A stretch of DNA of 64,000 bases. Source: Flavobacterium lacus. GTDB taxonomy: Bacteria > Bacteroidota > Bacteroidia > Flavobacteriales > Flavobacteriaceae. This document shows positions 54,227 to 63,100 of this stretch, piece after piece (the stretch's first letter is position 1; each line of letters begins with the position of its first letter). The notes beneath the pieces were generated by a model that saw only the letters and a list, made by a program, of their open reading frames with translations, searched no databases and was not told the origin of the DNA. The position numbers and the translations under genes are program-made. Location: contig NZ_QLSV01000001.1 of assembly GCF_003268815.1 (NCBI RefSeq), forward strand, positions 309,055 through 373,054, read 5' to 3'.

Positions 54227-54264
54227 ACACGGATTGGACGGATTAAACAGATTGGCACAGATTT
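54227..54264. repeat. Degenerate dispersed repeat downstream of dnaX
   Basis: The segment ACACGGATTGGACGGATT.. to ..GGCACAGATTTT is similar to the element at 49683-49720 (CACGGATGGGATGGATG.. to ..GCAGATTT). Both are in spacers. These look like copies of a small non-coding repeat family. Confidence 0.45.
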
Positions 54265-54354
54265 TTTTTGATTTGCTTTGCAAAAGCGGATTGGCAAGGA
54301 TTTATGAGGGTCTGATTGGTGGTTCTAATTAATTACAACCTTCCCTTGATTGTG

Positions 54355-54409
54355 TCATTTCGACGATAGGAGACCCGAGCGATAGTGAACTGGTGAAACA
54401 AATCACATA
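54355..54409. repeat. Left inverted copy of a dispersed repeat flanking the orphan gene
   Basis: Contains TCATTTCGACGATAGGAGA (54355-54373) and AAATCACATA (54400-54409), the same two blocks as in the right copy but separated by about 26 extra bases. The right copy at 55301-55328 carries them contiguously on the opposite strand. The 19-base match is exact in inverted orientation. Confidence 0.75.
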
Positions 54410-54460
54410 ATATGCTCACGTTATGCCTAATTTTAAAAGAGACGATAAATCAGACAACCA

Positions 54461-55273
54461 ATGAAAAAATTTATAATTATAACAATATGCAATCTAATAT
54501 TTAAAATTGCCTACGGACAAGATTGCCAAATACCAATATTGTTAGACAAAGAAATCATTGAAGCAACTAAAAATGAAAAGTTTGTAGAAGAGGATTTTTA
54601 CCGAGTTAACAATTTATTATTTGAATATCAAGTAAAAGACAGTTCGAAAACTTTAAAAAATTGTCATTCATATTTTAGTAATATTGAAAAATTATTTAAT
54701 TCGCAAACTCCAGAAAAACGTGCTTTTGCTTATAGATTAATTGGTGTAGCTAAAAACAACAACTTTAATAACGAATTAATAAGCAGAATTAATTCAGATG
54801 AAAGTTCGCTTTTAAAAACTTGGAGTACAACTGCATTGATGGAAAATAATTACGGAAAAGCATCTGATGACCTTTTTGTTTTGTTTTCGTCATTTCCTAA
54901 AGGATTACCAGTTGATATTCTGATTAATATGTACATCAAATATGACATAAACGCTGTAAAAAAAACTTGTTGGAAATTTATTGATTCAGAAATAAGAAAT
55001 CAACAAATTCTTGCTATTCAATGCTTAGCTAGTTTTGAAAAAGATGAAAAACTTCAAGTAAAACTGATAGAATTTTTAGACACATGGGACAATAACTCAA
55101 AAGGTTGGGTTATTTCTTCAATTTCTTTGCAAAAAATGGAGAATTTAAAACCTATGTTAGAAAAGTATTATGAAATAGACAACTTAAAAAACGTAATAAT
55201 TCAAGCCCTAGAAAATAGTCCAACCAAATCTGATAAAAAATTTGGAAAACAATTAGAAAAAAAGAAAAACTAG
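54461..55273 (+). CDS. Orphan secreted protein with HEAT-like helical repeats
   Basis: I do not recognise a specific family. The 270-residue protein has a signal peptide (MKKFIIITICNLIFKIAYGQ, cleaved about residue 20) and an all-helical mature part with repeated 30-40-residue units (for example 'EIRNQQILAIQCLASFEKDE', 'NNSKGWVISSISLQKMENLK'), suggesting a HEAT/PBS-like solenoid. Its codon use is visibly more AT-rich and Asn/Lys-rich than that of dnaX or ppx next to it. The gene is flanked by inverted copies of a dispersed repeat, so it may have arrived by transfer. Function unknown. Confidence 0.7.
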   Translation: MKKFIIITICNLIFKIAYGQDCQIPILLDKEIIEATKNEKFVEEDFYRVNNLLFEYQVKDSSKTLKNCHSYFSNIEKLFNSQTPEKRAFAYRLIGVAKNNNFNNELISRINSDESSLLKTWSTTALMENNYGKASDDLFVLFSSFPKGLPVDILINMYIKYDINAVKKTCWKFIDSEIRNQQILAIQCLASFEKDEKLQVKLIEFLDTWDNNSKGWVISSISLQKMENLKPMLEKYYEIDNLKNVIIQALENSPTKSDKKFGKQLEKKKN

Positions 55274-55300
55274 ACGTAACATCATATTTATGCAAAACGA

Positions 55301-55328
55301 TATGTGATTTCTCCTATCGTCGAAATGA
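55301..55328. repeat. Right inverted copy of the dispersed repeat
   Basis: TATGTGATTT followed by CTCCTATCGTCGAAATGA. It is the reverse complement of the two blocks found at 54355-54409, with a 19-base exact match. It lies 28 bp after the orphan gene stop. Confidence 0.75.
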
Positions 55329-55397
55329 TACTGTGTATCTTTCAATTCTATAAGGAAGTATGATGAGAAATCTTAAACTTTAAAAATTCTATTTTAA

Positions 55398-56288
55398 TTA
55401 AATCCTCCCATAATACATCGCCTTTACAATTCCGTCTGAAAGTCCGATTTTGGGAACGTATAGATGGCGGGCTCCACTCCACTTCATTGCGTTTAAGTAG
55501 ATTTTTGTGGCGGGAATGATTACGTCGGCACGATCGGGGTTTAATGCTAATTCTGAGATGCGTTGGTCGTAGGTCATTTTATTTAACATGGCATATTGAG
55601 CATTCAACGTTAAATAGGTCAGCGGTTTGTCTTGCTGTTTTCCGGTCATTTTGAAAAGTTTGTTGATGTTTCCACCGGAACCAATCATTGTGATATCTTC
55701 AAACGGAGCGGTATTGAGTTTGATCCATTTTTCAATTTCCACCCAAACAATTTCGTTGACCATGTTATTCAACATACGGACCGTTCCGTTTTTGAAGGAT
55801 TTGGAAGCGATGATTTTTCCGTTGGAAAATAGGGAAAATTCAGTACTTCCACCACCTACATCTACGTATAAATAGGTTTTATCTGTAGAAATATATTCTT
55901 TCAAATCGGAGGAAGCAATAATAGTAGCTTCTTTTTTACCATCAATAATATCAATTTGAATATCGGCTTCTCGCTGAATGATTTCAACCACATCACGGTT
56001 ATTATCGGCTTCACGCATGGCCGAAGTTGCACAGGCTTTATATTTTTCTACTTTATGTATTTTCATCAATAATTTGTAGGCTTTCATGGCATCAATCATC
56101 CGTTCGATGTTTTCATCGGATATTTCGCCTACTGTAAAAACATCTTGTCCTAAACGAATGGGCACACGAACTAACGAACTTTTATTAAACTGCGTATCTT
56201 TTCCTTCTTGTTCTACAATATTAGACACCAACAACCGCATGGCATTGGAACCAATATCGATGGCGGCGTAACTTTTTATAGTAATCAT
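55398..56288 (-). CDS. Exopolyphosphatase, Ppx/GppA family (short form)
   Basis: A 296-residue cytoplasmic phosphatase of the ASKHA fold that hydrolyses polyphosphate or pppGpp. It has 'AAIDIGSNAMRLLVSNIVE' (residues 8-26), 'ACATSAMREADNN' (near 85-97) and 'YLYVDVGGGSTEFSLFSNGK' (near 138-157). The length is that of the core domain only, without the HD-like C-terminal extension of E. coli GppA/Ppx. It lies 21 bp downstream of ppk1, so synthesis and degradation of polyphosphate are encoded together. Confidence 0.93.
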   Translation of the reverse strand: MITIKSYAAIDIGSNAMRLLVSNIVEQEGKDTQFNKSSLVRVPIRLGQDVFTVGEISDENIERMIDAMKAYKLLMKIHKVEKYKACATSAMREADNNRDVVEIIQREADIQIDIIDGKKEATIIASSDLKEYISTDKTYLYVDVGGGSTEFSLFSNGKIIASKSFKNGTVRMLNNMVNEIVWVEIEKWIKLNTAPFEDITMIGSGGNINKLFKMTGKQQDKPLTYLTLNAQYAMLNKMTYDQRISELALNPDRADVIIPATKIYLNAMKWSGARHLYVPKIGLSDGIVKAMYYGRI

Positions 56289-56309
56289 TATTCATTCAAA
56301 ATTTGGGGG

Positions 56310-58433
56310 TTATAATTTTTCTGTAATTACTTCCAACTGATTTCGGTAATAATTATAGGTTTCAATTTGTGCTCTAAAAACACGGTCATTTTCTTTTCGA
56401 ACACGGTATTTATTGTCTAATTTTTCAGAATGATAACGTGCTTTCACATTTCCATTCCAACCCACATCAAAACTTTCAATAAGTTCTAATTTGATGTTTT
56501 CATCATAAATTGGACAGGTTACTTCTACTCTGGCATCAATATTTCTGGTCATGAAATCGGCAGAAGAAATAAAAACTTCGGGTTTGCCGTGATTTCCAAA
56601 GATAAAAATTCGGGAATGTTCCAGAAAATTATCAACAATGCTAATGGCTTCAATGTTTTCACTCATTCCTTTTATACCCGGAATCAAGCAACAAATTCCT
56701 CTAATAATTAGTTGAACTTTTACACCGGCTCTACTTGCATCATATAATTTATCAATCATTCGCGTGTCTGATAAACTATTCATTTTTAACTTAATATACG
56801 TTTCTTTTCCGGAAAGAGCATGCATAATTTCTCGATCAATGAGTTTATACATTTTATTTCGGGTATAATGCGGCGAAACAACCAAATGTTTGTAGCGATG
56901 CACTCGATAATTGACTTCAAAGAAATCGAATACTTTGTCGGCATCTTTTAAAATTTGCTGATGGCTGGTAAACAAAGTAACATCTGTGTAGACTTTTGCA
57001 GTTGATTCGTTGAAATTTCCGGTAGAAATAAATCCGTATCGTTTGATTTTTTTGTCTTCAAATCGATCGATGACACAAATTTTGCTGTGAACTTTTAATC
57101 CTTTTACACCAAAAATTAAGTTGATTCCTTCGGTTTGCATTTGTTCGGCATACGAAATATTACTGGCTTCGTCAAAACGAGCTTGTAATTCAATTTGAAC
57201 GGTTACTTTTTTACCGTTTTTAGCTGCATTGATTAGGGAACTAATAATTTGTGAGTTTTTGGCCAATCGGTATAAGGTGATTTTTATACTAATCACTTTT
57301 GGATCAAGAGCCGCTTCCCGAAGAAACTTGATTAAATAGGCAAATGATTGGTATGGTGCATTGACTAAATAATCTTTTTCGCTTATCTTTTTGATGATGC
57401 TTCCTTCCAAACCTAATCCGTCAACCGGAAGTGGCGTTTTTGGTTGGTATAATAAGTCATAACGACCCAAGTTTGGAAAATCCATGTAATCCCGCCGGTT
57501 GTGGTATCGTCCACCGGGAATAATACTATCGGTTGAATCAATGTTCATTTTTTCAAGAAAAAACTTGAGCGTATCCTTATCTATCGATTGATCATAGACA
57601 AATCGAACCGGTTCGCCTATTCTTCGGTCTCGCACACTTTCGGAAATTTTTTCGGCAAAACTTTTACTAATGTCACTGTCAATTTCCAGTTGAGCATCTC
57701 TGGTAATTTTGATCATGTGAGCCGAAATACTTTCGTAGTCAAAAATATTGAAAATACTTTTTAAATTATACCGAATCACATCATCCAGCAAGATAATATA
57801 TTGTTTTTCGCCATTGGAAGGTAATACTACAAATCGATTAATTGTTTTTGGAATTTCAATCACGGCGTAACGAATATCTTTTTTGGCTTTTTTAAATCCT
57901 AAGAAGGAAGTTTTTTCTTCAGATTCGTTTTTCATTACTAGTTTGACGGCTAAATAACCCGAAGTATCTCGCAACAAGGGAAATTCTGCCAAGTCATTTA
58001 AGATAATAGTTACTAATGCCGGACTCACTTTTTGGATAAAAAAATCGCGGATATAGTTTTCTTGTTCTTTGGAAATCTCTTTTTCGTTGATGATAAAAAC
58101 GCCTTCTTTTTCGAGTTCTTTTTCGATAATATTCAGTATGCGTAAACTTTCCGATTGTTGTTTGATAACAATATCAGTAATGTCATTGAGTAATTGTTGC
58201 GAAGAAATTCCGCCCAACACCTTTTCTCCGGTTTGTCCGGAAAGTGATAATCGTCTGATTGCCGCAAAGCGAACGCGAAAAAATTCATCTAAATTATTGG
58301 AAAAAATCCCTAAAAAGCGTAATCTATCTAATAAAGGAACAGTTGGGTCTGCGGCTTCTTGAAGCACTCTTGCATTAAAACACAACCAACTTTTTTCTCT
58401 GTCAACATAACGGTATTCTATTGCTTTAATCAT
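56310..58433 (-). CDS. ppk1: Polyphosphate kinase 1
   Basis: A 707-residue enzyme that polymerises ATP gamma-phosphates into polyphosphate. It has the N-terminal 'DREKSWLCFNARVLQEAADP', 'LRFLGIFSNNLDEFFRVRFA' (residues 42-61), the phosphohistidine region 'INLIFGVKGLKVHSKICVID' (His near 450) and 'VFISSADFMTRNIDARVEVT' in the C-terminal domain. Length is normal. The ATG overlaps the SixA-like gene by 8 bp and the stop lies 21 bp before ppx. The three probably form a polyphosphate operon. Confidence 0.97.
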   Translation of the reverse strand: MIKAIEYRYVDREKSWLCFNARVLQEAADPTVPLLDRLRFLGIFSNNLDEFFRVRFAAIRRLSLSGQTGEKVLGGISSQQLLNDITDIVIKQQSESLRILNIIEKELEKEGVFIINEKEISKEQENYIRDFFIQKVSPALVTIILNDLAEFPLLRDTSGYLAVKLVMKNESEEKTSFLGFKKAKKDIRYAVIEIPKTINRFVVLPSNGEKQYIILLDDVIRYNLKSIFNIFDYESISAHMIKITRDAQLEIDSDISKSFAEKISESVRDRRIGEPVRFVYDQSIDKDTLKFFLEKMNIDSTDSIIPGGRYHNRRDYMDFPNLGRYDLLYQPKTPLPVDGLGLEGSIIKKISEKDYLVNAPYQSFAYLIKFLREAALDPKVISIKITLYRLAKNSQIISSLINAAKNGKKVTVQIELQARFDEASNISYAEQMQTEGINLIFGVKGLKVHSKICVIDRFEDKKIKRYGFISTGNFNESTAKVYTDVTLFTSHQQILKDADKVFDFFEVNYRVHRYKHLVVSPHYTRNKMYKLIDREIMHALSGKETYIKLKMNSLSDTRMIDKLYDASRAGVKVQLIIRGICCLIPGIKGMSENIEAISIVDNFLEHSRIFIFGNHGKPEVFISSADFMTRNIDARVEVTCPIYDENIKLELIESFDVGWNGNVKARYHSEKLDNKYRVRKENDRVFRAQIETYNYYRNQLEVITEKL

Positions 58434-58917
58434 CTTTTAAATCTCTTGGAAAAAGTATTTTATTGGTTTTACCTTTACTTATTTTTGACCAACTTGGAGC
58501 ATCAAATGAAAGTGAAACAAATCCGGAAGTTGGAACATTATCGATAAAAACATCTCCAAATTTATTAACAAATTCTGTGATAGCCTCATTATGTCCGAAA
58601 AGAATAACATTTTCGTAACTATTATCACACGATTTGATGGCATTTTCAAGTTTAGCAGCATCAAAAGTGTACAATTCATCCTTGAACACTAGACTTTCTA
58701 ATGGCCACATTTGAATTTGAGCAAAAATTATTGCAGTTTCTGAAGCTCTTTTGGCGGTACTACTCCAAATTAAATTAGTTTTTGGAAGATAATCCGTTAT
58801 ATTTTTTGCAACCAAATGGGCGTCACGAACGCCTCGCTGAGCTAGAACTCTTTCTTTATCGTGAACAGGTGCATCCCAGCTGGATTTTGCATGACGGATA
58901 AGAATTAAATTTTTCAT
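58426..58917 (-). CDS. SixA-like histidine phosphatase
   Basis: A 163-residue enzyme of the histidine phosphatase superfamily. It begins 'MKNLILIRHAKSSWDAPVHD', with the RH motif at residues 8-9, and continues with 'WSSTAKRASETAIIFA' (Arg near 58) and 'NVILFGHNEAITEFVNKFGD' (catalytic His near 110). These match SixA/YqgF-neighbour phosphatases rather than GpmA. Its overlap with ppk1 (8 bp) suggests cotranscription. The substrate (phosphohistidine, nucleotide or sugar phosphate) is not known. Confidence 0.9.
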   Translation of the reverse strand: MKNLILIRHAKSSWDAPVHDKERVLAQRGVRDAHLVAKNITDYLPKTNLIWSSTAKRASETAIIFAQIQMWPLESLVFKDELYTFDAAKLENAIKSCDNSYENVILFGHNEAITEFVNKFGDVFIDNVPTSGFVSLSFDAPSWSKISKGKTNKILFPRDLKDD

Positions 58918-59482
58918 TTTTAAAAAATTTGTGACAAACAGTTATAAATTCACTTACAATTTAAGACTATTTTTTAATAAATAAGACTATTTTAAAACAA
59001 AATTTCAACATTCAATACCGATACTCAAATTTATAGTAATAATCACAATTCGTCCTGCATTTGTGATAAAACAACCATTGATGTTAAAAATTAGCTTTTT
59101 TAAAATAACTTATCAACAACAGATGTTAACAAACTATTAAATATGTATTTTCTTACTAACATTCTATTTTAACACCTTTTATCGTCATTTTTATGCATTT
59201 TATCGAGTAAATATTTTTTTTTATGAAAACAACTTTATACATTCGTCAAGTAGTTAAGATGAAATTAACAATTTAAAGAATTAAAAATCATAAAAAATGA
59301 GGTTACTCGTCGATAAAGAATATCCACAAAATGCAGTTAAAGTGTCATTTATCGAGTTTTTAGGTTAGTTATGGAAAAAATAAGCAATAACATCAATTAG
59401 TATATAGTTTAGCCTTCCATTAATTTACTTTCCACGTATTTAGAAAGAAAATTAAAAGCCAAATCAACCAAATTTATACATT
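58918..59482. other. AT-rich regulatory spacer (565 bp)
   Basis: No gene of note in the long, very AT-rich interval between the divergent sixA-like and adhesin-side genes. It contains four related motifs: TTTTATCG (59177), TTTATCGAGTAA (59199), its inverted relative TTACTCGTCGATAAA (59303) and TTTATCGAGT (59348). A 23-codon frame from 59298 looks accidental. I found no perfect TTG-N19-TAnnTTTG promoter. Confidence 0.5.
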
Positions 59483-59539
59483 ATGAAAAAAAACTTAACC
59501 AATTATGTCAAAAGTCATGTTTTTAAAATCCCAAGCTAA
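59483..59539 (+). CDS. Possible 18-codon leader peptide
   Basis: ATG at 59483 opens an 18-codon frame, MKKNLTNYVKSHVFKIPS, ending at TAA 59537-59539, four bases before the ATG I prefer for the next gene (59544). The spacing would permit translational coupling. It overlaps the alternative start (59505) of that gene in another frame. It may be coincidental. Confidence 0.35.
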   Translation: MKKNLTNYVKSHVFKIPS

Positions 59540-59543
59540 GATT

Positions 59544-60065
59544 ATGGAAAATTCATTCCAAATCCGGCAATTTCATCATCTATCGCTGAAATTGCTGGTA
59601 ATGCTATTTTTAGCATTTCCGATTCTAGGTTTTTCTCAAAACTTCAAAATTCAGAACACCGAAGACTACTTTAAGTCGGTTCAGAATACGGAAGTAATGA
59701 AAAACAAGAGTGCAAACTCGATCAAATCTTTGATAAAAGATTTGCATCCTTCCCTTTATGTGGACAACGGACGAGTAAACTCGTACGGTAAAAACCCAAT
59801 TGTTTTATTTGTTGATGCCAATTCAGTTTCAAAATTGAAAGAGTTGAAACTTGAGGGTAATCAAATTGAGTTGGTGACCATCAAAATCAATCAAAAAAGC
59901 GATTTAGTTAATTTGATCAATTTAGATGTATTTCAACAATTTTCATCAATCAAAGTAATTCATTTTAGTCTTGGTTTTGATTGCGATGTTGAAACGCTAA
60001 CTAAGTCAGTTAAAATAGACATTTCAAAATATACGTTATTATATTCTATTGAAAAGCCTTCTTAA
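59544..60065 (+). CDS. Small secreted protein preceding the giant surface protein
   Basis: A protein of about 173 residues from the ATG at 59544; an alternative ATG at 59505 would add 13 residues. The signal peptide has the hydrophobic core 'LLVMLFLAFPILGF' and ends FSQ. The mature part has no recognised domain; it contains 'SLYVDNGRVNSYGKNPIVLF' followed by alternating strand/helix segments and a single Cys. It ends 41 bp before the giant protein gene, so the two may be cotranscribed. I do not assign a function; it could be a partner or secretion-related factor of the giant protein. Confidence 0.65.
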   Translation: MENSFQIRQFHHLSLKLLVMLFLAFPILGFSQNFKIQNTEDYFKSVQNTEVMKNKSANSIKSLIKDLHPSLYVDNGRVNSYGKNPIVLFVDANSVSKLKELKLEGNQIELVTIKINQKSDLVNLINLDVFQQFSSIKVIHFSLGFDCDVETLTKSVKIDISKYTLLYSIEKPS

Positions 60066-60106
60066 TTTAAACTTTAAGAAAAGTAAATCAATTAAAAGAA
60101 TTAAAC

Positions 60107-63100
60107 ATGAAAAATATGTACTCAAATTTTAAAATAAACAAAAAAGCAAACTATCTATTGTTACTATTGACAGTATTGTTAGGTAATTTGTTTTCTGTTC
60201 AAGCACAGGTAAGAGTTCCTTTTACCCAAAGAACATCTGTTTATTCACCAACAAAAACCATTTACAATGTAAAGGGTGATTTTACTATGATTGGAAACAC
60301 CAATCTAACCTTAGTGAACTATGGTGATGAAACATCAAACAATAATAACATGCGATATGTAGATATTGATAACGATACCAATACTTGGAACTCGTCATCT
60401 GCCAATTTGGTTTTATCTACTGAAAACGGTGCAAATCCTGCATGTTCCAACATTGTTTATGCCGGATTATATTGGACAGGTAGAGCTTCAGATGCCTCAA
60501 CTAGTCCTAATATTTTTACTGTGGAAAGACAAGTTCCTGGTGGAATAGTAAATGTGAATAATAATTATACAGTGGGTCACAACCAGACCATCACAAACAC
60601 CACTTATAACTTATCGATTACTAGAAATAGTCCCACTAACACTAATAGAAGTCCAATTTATACTTTTATTAGTGGAACCAATACGTATGTGTTTAATTTC
60701 ACCAACAATACAGGGGCTAACCGAGTTACCCTTTCTGTTAACGGAGGAACCGCTGTAAATATTCCTGTAAATTATACAACATCTGGTTCAATAGGAACTG
60801 CAACGTTAACCACTCCTTATGTGATTAATGATGGTTCTGTGAATTTAACAATCAATAGTCTAGAGAGAAATACTGCCACAAATTTATCAACAACAGATAC
60901 TCAAAACACTTCTTTTGCTAATGTTAATGTTAATGGTACCATCCAAGGTACCACTACTATTTCTAAAACATATGATAAAAGAAAAGTTTCGATAAAAGGG
61001 CCAAATTCAAGTGCTTATACTTTATTAACGGCCCAAGATGATGATATTTACTATCCAGTCAACTCGGATGGTTTTATGTATTCAGGATATATCGAAGTAA
61101 CCGATTACGTGAGAGCAAATGGTTTAGGTGCTTATAGTGTAGCCGATATTGCCTTAATAGAGGGTAATGGTGGCGGAACCGGCTACTACGGCGGTTGGGG
61201 TATGGTAGTTGTTTATGAAAACGACAAAATGAAATGGAGAGATGTAACAGTATTTGACGGACATTCATATGTAGCCGGAAGTATTACAGCCGATTTTGAA
61301 ATTCCTGTTGCCGGTTTCAATACTGTTCAATCGGGTCCGGTTAATATGAAATTAGGGATGATGGCCGGAGAGGGAGATCGAAATATTGCCGGTGATTTTT
61401 TCCAAATTAGAAATTTTCAAGATAACAACTGGGTAACTTTAAATCATGGTGCTAACAGTACAAATAACTTTTTTAATTCTTCCATTTTTACAGGAGGAAA
61501 CACTCGAGTCCCAGATTTAATAAATAACACGGGATTAGATATTAGTATGTTTACTATTCCTAATACCAATAATGCTGTTATAACTAATAATCAAACTTCT
61601 ACTCGATTCCGTTATGGAACAACGCAAGATACTTACGTTATTTATAACATTACGATGTCTGTAGACGCTTATATTCCTGAAATTGAAGGCTTATTAACTG
61701 TTCAGAATATTGGTGGTGCTCCTGCTTCCCCAAGTGGTCCTTACAATGCACAGCCTGGTCAAGAAGTTGAATTTGGCGTAGATATTAAAAACTTAGGAAC
61801 AGAAGCTGTAAATAATTACAAATTAGTTATTCCAATACCTTTCACTTCTACATTTGTTCCCGGAAGTTTGAATAGTTCAATTTTATTCACGCCAAATCCA
61901 TCACCCAACAACCTCTACTTTGATCCTAATTTAGGAGCTACTGGTTCAATTGTTTGGGATTTTGGAACTTTGCCATTGCCGGCTGATCCCCAAACTTTAT
62001 TGGCTTCTTTGCGATTTAAATTGAGAGCGACAGATAATTGTGCGATTTTATCGAACCCAAATTGTGCTAATAACATATTAGTTAATGGTTTAACTTTTGG
62101 AACAGGTGCAATCACAAATATTGCATTTAAAGATAGACCCTTAATTTTAGGCTATAATAATTCGGGAGCTTGTCAAGGTGAACCAATTTATCAACCAATT
62201 ACTGTAAATATTATTGCAGGAAATTATGTTGCTCAAAATTGTTCAAATGTCCCATTAGTCCAAAACTTTTACTATTGTAATGGACAAACTAATGTAACAG
62301 CAGCTCAACTTGCTTCTGCATTTCCACCTGGATCATTGTTTTATTCAGCCTATCCTGTTCCAGCTGGTGCTGCTCCAATAAACAATTTCCCAATTGTGGC
62401 AGGTGTAACAAACACCTATTTTGCTGTACCTTTCAATGCTGATGGCTGTTTCTTTGAATTTACTATATCTGCTTGTCGCCCAATCGATGCCGTGGATGAT
62501 ATCGCAGGACCTATCAATGGTGCTTCCGGTCAAAACGGTGTGGTGAATGTTTTTGATAACGATACCTTAAATGGTGTTATCCTTAATCCAGCTGATGTAG
62601 CTTTAACGTTGGTTACTCCTGATCCTACCGGTGCTCTAACCCTTAACCCTGACGGTTCTGTGGATGTAGCTCCTGGTACGCCTGCAGGTACATACTCCTT
62701 AACTTATCAAATTTGTGAAAATGTAAACCCAGGTAACTGTGATACTGCTGTAGTAACTATTACAGTTAGTGCTCCGGTTATCGATGCCATGAATGATAAC
62801 GCAGGACCTATCAACGGTGCTTCCGGTCAAAACGGTGTGGTGAATGTTTTTGATAACGATACCTTAAATGGTGTTATCCTTAATCCAGCTGATGTAGCTT
62901 TAACGTTGGTTACTCCTGATCCTACCGGTGCTCTAACCCTTAACCCTGATGGTTCTGTGGATGTAGCTCCTGGTACGCCTGCAGGTACATACTCCTTAAC
63001 TTATCAAATTTGTGAAAATGTAAACCCAGGTAACTGTGATACTGCTGTAGTAACTATTACAGTTAGTACTCCGGTTATCGATGCCGTGAATGATAATTAT

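Noticed and set aside
54461..55273. Orphan gene considered as a transposase or phage gene because of flanking inverted repeats
   Set aside because: It has a signal peptide and HEAT-like helices, no DDE or recombinase motif; only possibly a passenger.
61074..62533. Minus-strand frames of 60-66 codons inside the giant surface protein gene
   Set aside because: They lie entirely opposite a long, coherent plus-strand coding frame with a signal peptide and repeats, so they are shadow frames.
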